Shown: one piece after another, positions 33,366 to 45,260 of the stretch
How positions within the stretch are numbered: the first letter of the stretch is position 1
How the letters are laid out: every line of letters starts with the position of its first letter
Origin: Silene latifolia
Taxonomy: Eukaryota > Streptophyta > Magnoliopsida > Caryophyllales > Caryophyllaceae
Direction of reading: 5' to 3'
Length of the DNA stretch: 64,000 nt
Assembly (NCBI RefSeq): GCF_048544455.1
Contig: NC_133529.1
Span: 53,315,401 to 53,379,400, forward strand
Position numbers and translations under genes: made by a program
The notes under the pieces: generated by a model
Databases searched by the model: none
What the model saw: only the letters and a program-made list of their open reading frames with translations
What the model was told of the DNA's origin: nothing

Positions 33366-34463
33366 GAAGAGGACTAGTTACACCTTGTTTCTAGGGTCTT
33401 TTCCTTCGAGGTGAAACTTGAAAAGAAAGTATTGGAAAGTAAAACATTACTCATAGTGCTACGATTCATGCATAAACCCTTAAGGATTTTCCCGGGCCGT
33501 CCCAGCGTTTCTTTGTGATGCGTGGGGGGCGACATCCCACTATGCCAGGAACTCGCACATTGCTTGCTTCCGCTCCGCCTCGCGTGGTTCTTGATGGTGG
33601 GGATGCTCTTCTAGGTACTCTACCTAAAGGCCCTTGCTCTATAAGACCGCAAAAGGATGGAGGGCATAGACCTTCTTGTAGAAGACTTGCCGAGACTTAG
33701 AGATGTCTAGGAGCATACATCCTTATCACATGAGAATGACAATGTGCAAGGTGTTTTTCCGAGTCTTTTCAAAATTTTCCATATCGATTTCAAAACCGAA
33801 CTTTTGAACAACTTACTTTCAAAATAGCATGGTTTTAAAAATGAATCTTTGCCCAAATAGGACTAGAATTTTCGGCAAAAAATAAGCTTTTATAGCCGGC
33901 ATGCTGCCCATTTCAAATCTCATTTTCAAATCAATCATTCGTTTTTTTTTTTCAAATTCAATCCAAAACGTTTCTCGAACCTCAACCAAGCATGAAATGC
34001 GTCGAGTCGTGTCCGGGTCCTGGCCGTGTTAGGCCAGGCGTTTTTTCGTTCCAAGAGTCTAGAACACGACCCTGTTGGGTCACCCAAGCTCACTTCTTGG
34101 GCTTTGAGTCATGTTGGTCGACCAATTGGTCTAGGATAGTCCACAGAAACGCCCAAGCTAGGCCATTTAGGGTGTTTCACCCGAACCTATGGGCTATGTT
34201 AGTCCAATCACGGGTTTAGTCACACCGAGTCCAGTTTAGAATCGAGCTATGACAACTTGAGTCATGTCGTCTTGTCGAGTCTAAAATAAATCGAGGTCTA
34301 AATCCAACCGTGAGTCGAACCTTTGGTTAGTCAATCTCAAGTTGAGTCTTTGTTTGAGTCAAGTTGGTGTCGTGTCCTTAAGTGTGTAGGGGCTCTTACT
34401 TTAAATATTGACTCGGTTCGGGGTTTTCTTGTAGAAAGGCCGCCAAAAACCCGACTTCAAGCA
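33366..34463 (+). other. Leader of element D, internal 1
   Basis: About 1.1 kb between PBS and gag without recognisable domains. It is rich in gagtc and gtcgagtc words. Small frames (33515-33700, 33992-34219) recur in internal 2 (the first) or not at all, with no support as genes. Confidence 0.5.
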
Positions 34464-35860
34464 ATGGAAGATGCTGTTAACAAACTCACTGAGGCCGTGA
34501 ACCTCATGATGACCCGAATGGATGCGATCGAATCAAGTCGGGTGAAGATTCCTCTTCATCTACCCCACCTCTGACTGATCTGGAGAAACGATTCAAATTC
34601 ATTGAAGACCGTCTGAAACTCTCCCAAGGGAAGAACATCCACTACGAAAATGCTAGGGCCTATGCCCCAGTTCAGGATAAGTTGCCCACAAACATGGTAC
34701 TCACTGATATCCCAAAGTTTAAGGGAACAGAAGATCCAGTCCACCATGTTAAGGCCTATAAGGGGTACTTAGCGCTGAAGGGAGTACCTATTTGACATGC
34801 TCTACGAAATTTTCGCTCAATCTCTGGATGAACACCCGAAGGCGTGGTTCTATAATCTGGACCTTAAGAACTTCCCTACCTTCAAAGATATCACGGTGGA
34901 GTTTTGTAAGCACTATGCTGACAATGTCGAGATTCGGACCAATATAATAACGCTAGAGGTTATGACGCAGAAAGAAAAAGAAGGATTTACTGAATTCCTT
35001 GCAAGATGGCGTTATTTGAAAGCGTGAAATTAGCCAAGAAGCCTGATGAAGTTGAAATGGTAGATAAGTTCGTAAAGAATCTACGACCTGTTTACCGCAA
35101 TGCTCTGAAATACCAAAATTTTGGATCTTTCAAAGAATTGATAAGAATCGGGATAAAGGTAGAAGATGATGTCAGAATGGTAGAGGCTGAAAAGCCGAAA
35201 GGGTACCAAGGGGCCTCATCGTCTAAGGGCAATGCCCCAGCAACGGCCCATATTGATGAAGCCATCAATCTCTTAGAAGGGCAATCGAAGAAGTCGCAGC
35301 GCCAAACACCAAGGGTATTCACTGATATCGGATGCACTTATACATACGCTCTCCAAAGGCTCACAGCCCAAGGAAAGCTGAAGCCTATTGGTCCAACTCC
35401 GGACCCTCCCGCTGATCAACAAGGTAAATGGTATAAACCAAATGCGTATTGTGCTTTCCATCAAGGGAAGGGACACGATACTGAAAGGTGCTTTAGACTA
35501 AAGCACGAAATTCAAGATATGATTGAGAATGGAACACTCCCAATCCCAACTGTTAAACCCAATAACATCACCAATCCATTTGGCGATCACGCCAACTTTG
35601 TTTCTGTCGAAGACAATGTCGATTATTCCCATCTTATCCGCCCATGTCACTTGAAAGGGGTGTTTATCGAAAAAATATTTTGGATTGCTGAATTCTTACC
35701 AAACCCGAAGAATGAAATTCAAGTCGGAAGTCTTGCTCTAGAATGTACTCCTCTTATTAACAAAGTTAATAAAAGACAATTCGGTTCACCAACCTTCATC
35801 AACGGCATAGATCCTCGAGAGGACTACCGCGGGATGGAGGCGGACCATCATAGGAATTGA
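34464..35860 (+). pseudogene. gag: Ogre/Tat-like gag, internal copy 1, broken
   Basis: Colinear with the open gag at 52195-53550 but interrupted at least four times relative to it: near 34535 (gaatcaagtcggg versus gaatccaagctggg), near 34790 (cctatttgac versus cctgctgac), near 35010 (ggcgttatttgaa versus ggcgcgctgaa), and near 35670-35690 (missing bases around tattttggattgctgaa). Readable parts include MEDAVNKLTEAVNLMMTRMD, AWFYNLDLKNFPTFKDITVE and the knuckle CAFHQGKGHDTERC. Differences are small scrambled clusters rather than scattered substitutions, so some may be consensus errors. Confidence 0.85.
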
Positions 35861-36509
35861 GGACCGAGAGCCGAGCATCTAAGTTGATGAGATGAGCAAG
35901 GGAAAGCTCAAGACCGTATTTGAAAATTATGAGTCGGGATCTGTTTTCTTATCATAGTCGAGTCGAGTCTAGGACTTTCTTTTCTTGAAGTTGAGTCGCT
36001 TGTTCCGCGATGACCTAGGGTGTGTCCTAGGAATCGTTCCTTCGAGTCTGTCAAGCATTTGTCTTTCCAATAAAAAGTTACAGTTTCGTTTCCAAATATC
36101 TCTTGTTTCCAATCCTCAATCATTCCGAAATATGATAAAACGCACAACACACTCAAAGGCATCCCCGGGGTAGAAATATGTCCCGTTTCAAAATGTAAGG
36201 TACACTAGGATCCCGTGTTTGATTCCTTTACCTATTCCATGTCTGGCGGTAGAAAACCTCCATCAAAACCATGTTTGTGACAAGCTTTTAGATGATTCTA
36301 TGACAAACCCAGACTAGCTCCTTGTTTCCCCTATCGATGATGAAAGGCAAGCCTTTTCCCCAACAAAATCATCCCATCTCGAAGAGAGAAGATATCAACC
36401 CGTTCTAACAAGGAATTGTTAGTTCCTACCCAAATTAGTTGGCGAAGCCCAGTTTTCAACGTGTATCCATTTATGACTAAGAGAATGAATAGAAGATCAT
36501 TTTCAAAGA
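35861..36509 (+). other. Non-coding DNA after gag, internal 1
   Basis: No protease or RT. It matches 53551-54238 of internal 2 closely. Contains gtcgagtcgagtctagg and no recognised element. Confidence 0.5.
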
Positions 36510-36640
36510 GAGAAAAAATATGAAAAAGAATGAAAAAACTGAGAAAAAGAGAAAAAATTGAAAAAATGAGAAAAATTGGAAAAATGAAAAAAGAAAAAAG
36601 AAAAGTGATGAAAGAAAAAGAAAAAAGAAAAAAAGATGTT
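36510..36640 (+). repeat. A/G-rich low-complexity tract, internal 1
   Basis: gaaaaa, gagaaaaa and gaaaaatg words dominate, giving a Lys/Glu-rich chance frame (36530-36712) and a Phe-rich one on the other strand. The same tract occurs at 54240-54370. Confidence 0.8.
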
Positions 36641-37174
36641 GAAGTTATTGCAGAACACTTTTGGTTGAATGTCGAAGTTACGGAAGCCAGAAGTCAAGTC
36701 AAGTACCCATAGTTGAAGTTCAATGGGCGAAGCCCAAAAGCTTAGGTAGTAACCTCTTTACCCTCTAAGTCCTTCCTGAGACAGTTACAAGGGGATAGTA
36801 GGGATTCTGGGAATCAGTCTGCTTGTGTTAGTAAACCCAAGCCTTTAGGATCCAGACATGGAAATTTGAACCCACATCATTTTCCAACCCATTTGCACTC
36901 GGGTTTCATCAAACCCGAGACACCATTTCCAACCACATCAGCAGCCATAGCCCTTGGCCTTAGCACCACAAAACAAACCTTCAGAATGATGGTTAACCAT
37001 TCCAACTTGTTATTACCAAGCTCCACATCCCAGAAGATCCAAGCCTTTTACACCTAACCCCAAACACGGGATTTAACGGTACTTTACAGGCTAGAATGGG
37101 ATATGACATGATACCTTAGGTGAAACCTTCGAGTGTGTACACACAATCAAAATGCCATGTTTATGCACCATGAT

Positions 37175-37219
37175 CGAACTACGTCGGATTTGATTTCGCT
37201 CCACGCGAATACGTAGGCA
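37175..37219 (+). repeat. GAACTACG ... GATACGTAGGC-type motif, copy 1
   Basis: CGAACTACGTCGGATTTGATT, then about 13 bases, then ATACGTAGGCA. A second copy lies at 38609-38654. Internal 2 is truncated before it. Confidence 0.6.
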
Positions 37220-37471
37220 GTCCTTCAGAATAAGGGATTCAATCCACCCATCAACCAAGTTGTCATCTTGTCAGTTTATTACGGGTTTTAACCAAGTCCA
37301 AATGAAGCCACCTTTGTTTGAGTCGGTCTTAGCACTCGATGTAGGCTAGGATGAGGATATAGGTTCGGATGAATAGTATCGAGTCTCAGAATGAGCTTTA
37401 TCTAATGGTTTAGACAAAGATGCTGAGTCACATAGATGTGGGTTTGTGTTGGGAACAGAAAATATGAAAAA

Positions 37472-37580
37472 CCCGCTGAAAAGAAAGAAGGCGTGGAAGA
37501 AAAAATAGTAAAAGCCCGCTGAAAAGAAAGAAGGCGGTGGCAAGAAATGATGAATACTCGCTGAAAAGAAAGGAGGCGAG
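37472..37580 (+). repeat. Three ~43-bp repeats with CCCGCTGAAAAGAAAGAAGG core
   Basis: Core at 37472, 37515 and (as ctcgctgaaaagaaaggagg) about 37557. On the minus strand it forms repeated Phe/Ser-rich chance frames. Confidence 0.75.
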
Positions 37581-37994
37581 GAGAAGAGTGGCAGAATGTT
37601 CCCAACAAGAGTGATGTGTGATGTCCAACTGTTCTCATAAAATCAGTTTGTGTTTAGTGTCTAGGCGAAGCCAACGTTGTTGCTCCGTGAGTTTAATCCA
37701 CCTTGTCAATGCCAAGTGATCTTGATTCCCATGTGCCCTCGGGAGCACGCCCATGTCATACGAAATCTTCGTCCCAAGTCCGACGACCTTGTGATTCCCA
37801 TTTGCCATCTTTTGGCGCCAGAATGGCCAATCTACGTTTCTACCCCCAACAAGTCAATATTTGAATTTAAACTCGTGCATACTTACGGTTTTATTTTGTT
37901 TTTTTTGTTTTACGGTAGCGGGCTACGCCCACGTTTGTTTACGGGTCATACAGAGTGTCTGTGTCATATTTCATGCTCACCCATCAAGGTTCGA

Positions 37995-38290
37995 TTTCAA
38001 AAATTTCAAAAATTTCAAAATTTCAAAATTTCAAAATTCCAAAATTCCAAAAACTTTTTGCGAATTGTGGATAGATGATCCAAGTAGTGGAATCTTTTCG
38101 AGTCGATGACCCCAATCTTTCGAAATTTAAAATTTCAAGTTCAATTTTTGAAGGGTCGATGGCCCAACATACCAAGTGATGTCAAATTCAAACTTCGGGT
38201 CAATGGCCCAATTATTCAAAATTTTCAAATTCAATTTTCGGGTCGATGACCCAATCTTTTAAATGATCCAATTTCAAGATCGATGATCCA
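37995..38290 (+). repeat. ATTTCAAA microrepeat and GGGTCGATGACCCAA repeats
   Basis: 37995-38055 is a run of tttcaaaa/ttccaaaa. 38090-38290 contains several gggtcgatgacccaa-like words (gtcgatggcccaa, gtcaatggcccaa, gtcgatgacccaa), partly palindromic. Confidence 0.6.
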
Positions 38291-38608
38291 AATGTGCTTA
38301 TGTGATGATTATTGCTAGTACGTTTTTGTGTTTCAAATGTAGCATGATATGCTTCAACTGGGGGCTCTAAAGTCTTCGACTTTAGAACCATTAGAATCGA
38401 GGGCTCTGGCCGTTGGTTTCGAGAGACCATTATCAAGATGAAATGGATGACATCCACTCAGAATTCAATTCAATACAAGAGTATGAAATGGAAGAATTCC
38501 GTAGCTGAAAGCAAATGATGAAAGCGGCGGTAACCTCCTTGGAAAGTCCCGTCCCATTTTGGACAAACGCCAGCAGATGATAAACTTTGGGCATGTGTCA
38601 GCAGTTGC

Positions 38609-38654
38609 CGAACTACGACGCGGGTTTGATTCCGTCAGAAACGGATACGTAGGC
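38609..38654 (+). repeat. GAACTACG ... GATACGTAGGC-type motif, copy 2
   Basis: CGAACTACGACGCGGGTTTG, then cgtcagaaacgg, then ATACGTAGGC. Both copies are followed by aaggc/gggattcaatccacc-like text. Confidence 0.6.
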
Positions 38655-38891
38655 GCCTAAGGATAAGGCTCAATCCACCATATATGCAATTTTATGGGTC
38701 GATGACCAACGATGACAACTTGACACAACAGAAGCAAGAGTCAATCCCCAACGAAGTTTCAGGTATGATCTCTTCTTATGGTCAAGCGAGCTTATATACG
38801 CAAGTCTAATGGACTATAAACGACCCTTGAGAATCCTCGGTCGAGAGGGACTGGGGTGTACTTTGACTTTCGCCTTGTCCAAGCCTCAGTC

Positions 38892-38904
38892 AAAGTGGGG
38901 GCTC
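38892..38904 (+). promoter_or_regulatory. Polypurine tract of element D
   Basis: AAAGTGGGGGCTC immediately before LTR2 (TGTAGATACCCG). Confidence 0.8.
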
Positions 38905-41900
38905 TGTAGATACCCGTATCCGTCGATATTGGAATTTATAGAGAACCCGACAAACACCCGATGATGATAGGACACATGAATTCTTTAGTTGTCATTGTCA
39001 TTACTTGGGTTCGTTTTACGATGTAGAATGAGCGTTGTCGACGGAGTATTTTATTAATTTAAATGATATTTAAATTAAAGCTTTTTTAAGGTAAATTCAT
39101 TTTTTTTGAATTTATTTTCTCAAGTTTATTTTATTGAAAATAAAATGAATAATTGATTTGAAAAATCATTTTATGAGTGTATTTGATTTGAAAAATCATT
39201 TTATGAGTGTATTTGATTTGAAAAATCATTTATTTTAATGTGTTAATCGATTTGAAAAATCGATTTAAAAATCGAAAAAACCCGTTTTAAACACGCGTTT
39301 TGGAGCTCGATTATAGCTCGGTTTTTGAGCCCGTTTTCTTTACGAGTTGGCACGAATCTCGAGTACACTAACCGACCTAGGCTTCTACTCATCCAACCCC
39401 AGTTCAAACCCCCATACCCACGTTCCAAATCTCGTCCCAAACATACACAAAACAGCCCAACTCTCTCCCTTACCCGTGTTTGCATAGCCCATCGAAAGCC
39501 TTTCTAAACCGACTCAAACTTGGTCCAAACCCGCAACCCATCACTACCAATCCGTGCTTCACATTACCCACAACAACCCAGCACCTAGCCCACCACGAAA
39601 TCAGCCCTTAAGCCCTCCAAACCGAAGCCCCAAGACATCCCTTTCCAATCCCGTATGCCCTGTTTTGGCAGCCCAAAACCCGTATCAAATCACCACTAAA
39701 ACCCGTTCCCATGAACTAAGACTCTTACCCGACATCCATACCATATTACCTTAGCTTAACCACCAAGAAAACCCCCCATACAAACCCTAAAAACCCCACA
39801 AATAGCTGATGGGCAGCAGCTATGCGAAACAGGCACGATTGCTTGTTGCCCTACTTCTACCCTTCGAAACTCCTTATAAATACCTCATCTCCACCATACA
39901 CTCATTCCTCTAAGTTCTCCATACATACTACCTTCATTCACAAGCTTTAAACTCCAGAAACAAACCCTAATTGCCTCTCAAAAACCCTCCACAAAACCGA
40001 CATACAAACTGAGAATCAGTTTGTGTGTCCTCTTCGAAACCGTTCGTTCTCCCTTCAAACTTCCATCAAAATTCGAGTTTCTTGTTCCAAATTAACCATA
40101 CAACATCCATATACACATTAGACAAAGATTTACGAGCCAAATTGCCCTTGAGAGTACACGAATTCCCTCGAAAAACAGAGTGTTATACACTCTGTTTTCG
40201 CGGCTTTTCCTGTCTGTCCAGTTCTGTTTGTGCTCGTTTTTCGTGCCCAATAACCTAAAACGAGCAGGGATTGTTTTAAGATCTCTGTTCTCCTCTCTTT
40301 CTAGTTTTCAAAACATCTTTTAAATCGAATTTTCATCGTGAAACGAGAGAGAAATCGCTGTTTGAAAGTTGCTGTCCAGATTCGATAAAAACGTGTTGTT
40401 TGCTTTGTTTCTTCGTCGACGACGGCCTCTCGAGATAAAATCTACCATCGATTACGACCCAAGACGGTGTCAACGATACATGTAGGTTGAGGGTGCATCA
40501 AATCCTCCTCTTTCTCCCTTTTATTTCGTTTTTTTTATGTTTGTTTTTTTATTGTTTCATTTTATTTCGTTTATCGTTTTTATTTATCGTTTAAATTAAC
40601 TATGAAACTAGTTTAGTCCGAGTATGAGTTAAAGTACCACCATGAACACCCGCGTTGACTTGAGATGGGAAAGCAACCGCTACATCAGTCGGTCGTACAC
40701 CCCCGTCTCATTTACATATCCTCGTGTTCAAGGTAGGGCATTAATAAAACGAATCCTAACTTCGCTCTTCGCTTTTGACCCCTCTTTTGTTTCGTGTGAT
40801 TCGACCCACCTTAGGACCCGTCACATGTTAGTATGACCTCTGATTGTTAACATATAACTCATTTAGATGACATTAGATCAATTTGATAACCTAATTAGAC
40901 ACATTAGGGTACATCGACGTAGCTTTAAAAATCAACTAACAATTCTGCAACTTAATTGAATGCATCTCTCTCTCTTTCACCTAATTTCTCGCTAGTATAA
41001 GAGTGCGTGATTAGCACCTTCTTATTAACACTCGATGAGTTAAATTAATTAGCAAACTTGACCTAATTCGACCCTTTAGGCCGTGTAGAATGCGCGTTTG
41101 CAAGGTATCTTTTCAAATCGATCAACGTCGTTTCTAACTTGTTTTCTAGCCCGCTTTCGAACTTGTTTCGCAATCAATCGATCTAACTAATGAACCTGAC
41201 CTAGGACCTAGGGTTGGACGTGGCTTTAGGCCGTGAGGCTTGGCCGTGTCCTTTGGTCTTTCTTGTTTCGTTTGTTTTACATCGTTTGTTCTTTATTGTT
41301 TTGTCGCTTGTAATTTATCGTTTGTTTGTTGAGTTGTAATTTTCGAGTTAGCTTTCTTTTATCGAGTCAAATGATTTCTAAAACCCTTAGTCTTGTTTGG
41401 TTAGATGGTTGTGCCCCAATGCATGTAAGAGCGTAGTAAATCGCATGTTGTTTAAAGCAACATGGCCCGATTTATGCTAATGCATGCTTTGGTGCGTAGC
41501 CCTATGTCTAATTCGACGAGATTAAGTGAAAGCACACATTACGAGGAGTGACCCAAGGCCGTGAGTCATGTAAGCCGTGGGCCACCCCCTTGTGCACGTT
41601 TCCCTAGGCCGAATTGGCCGTGTAGTGTGTCGTGTATGGTTTTGCGTATAGCGTTGTATTTTAGATCGAGTTGTATCTTTAATTTCTTGTTGTTTCGGCA
41701 TGAAATGCCTGGGTTGTAATAGGGTAGATCCCAACGGCTCCCCCATTCCCCTTAAGCCTTGTTTGCTTTGTATGTTGTTAGATCAATTAACCCACATGCT
41801 AAATTACAACTTTGACAAAGTTAGTTTAGTTGCATCTAAAACGACATAGAAATTGTTGTCACATGTTAGGGTTTTAAAACGATGTTTGCATATCATATAT

Positions 41901-42005
41901 CGCAGTAGCTATGACCTTGTTTGAAATCCGATACTTGACATAGTAGAGGCCGTTATCGACGGGCGGGGTTAGGTGTCCTTATGGGCTTCCTAACACGTAC
42001 CCTCA

Positions 42006-43286
42006 TGAAGGAAATGTAAATTCATATACATACTAACATATTCATATATGTCTAAATTAATTTTTCATAAAATTAAATGTGGATTTTATGCATGCAAACA
42101 ATATAATAAAGGAGAAGAAATCATGTTCTTACATTGTTGTTTTCGGTTTTATGGGCACAAAAGAAATCTCCTTTTCTTTTGTTCTTGAGCTTTCCAAATG
42201 GAAGAACAAGGATTCAAGAGTAGAATCCCTCCCAAAAGCATATACCCAAGGAATACATCTTAATAAATCAATACTATTTAGATCTAGTAATAATAATGGT
42301 TTTACAATAAAATTGATACAAATAAATTGTATTTGGGCTCTTGATTATTTCGGTCAAGAGGGGTGTTTTTGTGTGATTTTATTTCTCTAGATTTCACAAT
42401 ATGTAGAGAGTATATTAATTTTCTCACACTAGAAAATTATTATGTTGAATGAATGAATGAATTTTTTTTTGGAAAAAGAAAACCATCTCTTTTCTTTCAT
42501 CTTGGCCGAAAAAATGGCATTGGGTAGGTTGCCCAATAGCTTTCATTTTTGCTCTTCACAAGAGACCAAGCATGCAAAGCCTACTACCTAGTTTCATGAT
42601 TGTGTTTCCATTTAAAATAAATAACACAATATAAAATTATAAACCCACCCATATTTTCGGTTTTAAGTATAAAATGGAGAAACCATTTTATTTTGTCATT
42701 TGTCAAATTTGTCACATGTAACATGTTACATGACATGTTACAATGCAATGTATTTTTATCATATTAAAAATCAACATACTCATAAAATATGTCATTTACA
42801 AAATTGACTAGTAATTAAGAATTACTTGTACCAAAAAGGTTTCCAAATTATAAACTACAACATTCTGTATTTATAATAATTTATTCATTCCGTTTCAATT
42901 GTTTCTGTAAACAATAATTTCATCCAAGTAATAAAATAATTCGATTACTTAGACCGTGTCTTATTTAATCATATTTACAATAAGATACGTAAATTATACT
43001 CACAAAAACATCCGTCAATTTTAAGCAATTTAATTAACTCATATTAGTATATGATTAATTAAATAATCAATCAAGAGTATTTCCCTATAGGTATGACCTA
43101 AGGGGATCAACTGATCACCACCGTCGCACGACAGTAATGTCAAACTCTAGTCAGCCAATCATTACCGATATGTGTGGACCAGTTGACTGTAAAATATTAC
43201 ATCCCACATGTATTCTTAAAATGAGATTTTAATAATGATATTTAAATCATGTGATCGCACTATTGTTGAGGACACATTTCCCAACA
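42006..43286 (-). repeat. 3' LTR of element E (left, 1281 bp)
   Basis: Plus strand from tgaaggaaatgtaa to acatttcccaaca. Contains a 103-codon frame (42079-42390) present in both LTRs, which I treat as chance. Tandem atgaatgaatga near 42450. Confidence 0.9.
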
Positions 43287-43297
43287 ATCTCCCACTT
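43287..43297 (-). promoter_or_regulatory. Polypurine tract of element E
   Basis: Minus strand AAGTGGGAGAT next to the LTR start TGTTGGGAAATG, a usual arrangement in plant Copia elements. Confidence 0.75.
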
Positions 43298-44459
43298 GTC
43301 CTCGACAAGTGTGCGTCACCAATTTTCTTGTCCTATTACTATCTCCCACTCAATGCAAGGTGTCTTTCAGGTCGTACTTGCAAGTGATCATATCGAGAGT
43401 GGTTTCCTCGATCTGGAGAATAACTGTTTGACCGGATTTATCCACTCTGGATACCTTCCGAGCGTGGCCACGCATTTCCAGTTAATTACTCCTCGAGTGG
43501 CCCTGAGATATTGTTTTAACCCTGACAAGGGGATGGACAATTCCTATCGCACTCATTCCCTTCGACTAGCCACAGCCATCATAACCCAAAATATGCCCAT
43601 TTGACCCCATTTACGAAGGTCGTAGTAACACAAATCAAAGTTAATCTGAAACTGTGCCATCTTAGGTGAATAAGCTTTAGTCAAAAGAATCGACTCATTT
43701 GAATACTATAGTAGCTCTCGCCACGACCAGGCTATATAAATTGCCAGAACTCTATAAGCGGTCATAAGGCCCGACAAAATGTTCCTAACAGTCTGCCTAT
43801 GTGATCGACTAGTCATCTCACATGACTCTATGGCACTTGAACTTGCCATCAATCGCATCACACTCTAGTTACTTCGAGACGTCACCTCATACAAGTAACT
43901 ATGGGCAAATACAATGTTCATCCGTGTTCACTTTAACGGGGTGCAATTGTCTCCACAACCCGTTTGGATGTAACAAAGTATAATAAAAGAGTTTTAAAAT
44001 AAAACTCGAACGACAAATGCGATTATCACACATGAATAGTCAATGCCTGATTACTATTTCATGTTCTATAATCTAATTTGATCTTGTACGTAGTTGTTCA
44101 TTTCAATTCAATTGAAATGACATGACTCATCATGTTTAGCCTTTGAGAAGGCTTTGGTTAGTAGGTTTTATCAATTTCTTGTACCTTACTCAACCTTACT
44201 ACATACTCGTTTTCCTTTTGTAATGTATACATTTGCATTACAAAACTTTCTGAGTACGTGTCGAGATCCATCAAGACATAGGTCCTCTAGCCTAAGAATA
44301 GCTCCCACTGTTTTCACAGTGTGCGGGACTCATCCTCTTGCACATCTCATGATTGCAAGTGTACTCAATTTCCGTTATAAATATCTCTCATTGTTCTTTA
44401 TTGCCTAGAACGATTCTAGAAAATCTGCTTCTTAATTATCATAGCAACAATGGTATCTT
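43298..44459 (-). other. Internal DNA of element E, 3' part
   Basis: No open domain. The purine motif AGTGGGAG (plus strand ctcccact) recurs here at about 43341 and 44304, and again at about 44931, 45600 and 46876. Confidence 0.5.
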
Positions 44460-44759
44460 AACCATCCTAATGTGTTTTGATTATGGTTTTGTCGGAAACC
44501 ATGCGCAACCTCAATTGTCAATTGTCACTTGTGTAACACCCTTACACAAAATTGCATCATAAACACTTTGCTTTACTTCCCTAATGCTTCTGCATGCACT
44601 TAAGGGTAATCTTTATGGCTTACTTGGCAAAGATTACTTAAATTCGATTTTGAAAACAATTCATCATACTCAAAGTATATGAAGTGTTATACATCATTAC
44701 TCATTTAATTGATCCCAGCTGAAGCAAATGGAATCAATCAAATATGTTCAATTTAATTG

Positions 44760-45260
44760 AACTAGTCATGAATCTTATCAACATAAGACTTCTTACTGAC
44801 GCTAATATCATGTGGATTTATCTTCATGAATCCGGATATTCAAGATGTATTATAATACTCCAAAAGTCTTAAATCATTCTCAATGATCAATATGTCATCC
44901 ACATATCGGACTAACTAAAATTTCCGTAACTCCCACTAAACTCCATGTATAAACACAACTTCTCGACTTATCGAGAAATGTTTTATCACATGATCAAAAA
45001 TGTTGATTCTAACTCATTGATGTCCTACTTAAGACCCTCTCTTAAGTTTCACACTATCTTAGGATTGCAAGAATCTACTAAACTCAAGACATGTATTGAA
45101 TACATTCCTTCTATTGAAGAAGTGGGTTTTAGATTCACTCGCTATGTATTTCATAATAATGAAACACAATCCCTAAGAAGATCCAAATAGACTTAAGCAT
45201 TTCAATTGGTGTAAAAACCCTTTGCAACCAATCAGCCTTGAAATCTCTCTTTATTAGTGC
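44760..45260 (-). pseudogene. Remnant of Copia-type reverse transcriptase
   Basis: The minus strand reads YVDDILIIENDLRLLEYY from 44905, the Copia RT catalytic YVDD with its usual context. Further downstream a SYVDKI-like patch (near 44790) fits the Copia region after RT. Near 45215-45230 an IGCK patch fits the conserved block at the RT start. Stops and frame changes separate these pieces, so nothing is translatable. Confidence 0.65.

Noticed and set aside
36530..36712. Lys/Glu-rich small protein (and 54259-54441)
   Set aside because: Low-complexity A/G tract inside element D.
42079..42390. 103-codon frame in both LTRs of E
   Set aside because: Located in LTRs, no domain; its conservation follows from recent LTR duplication.
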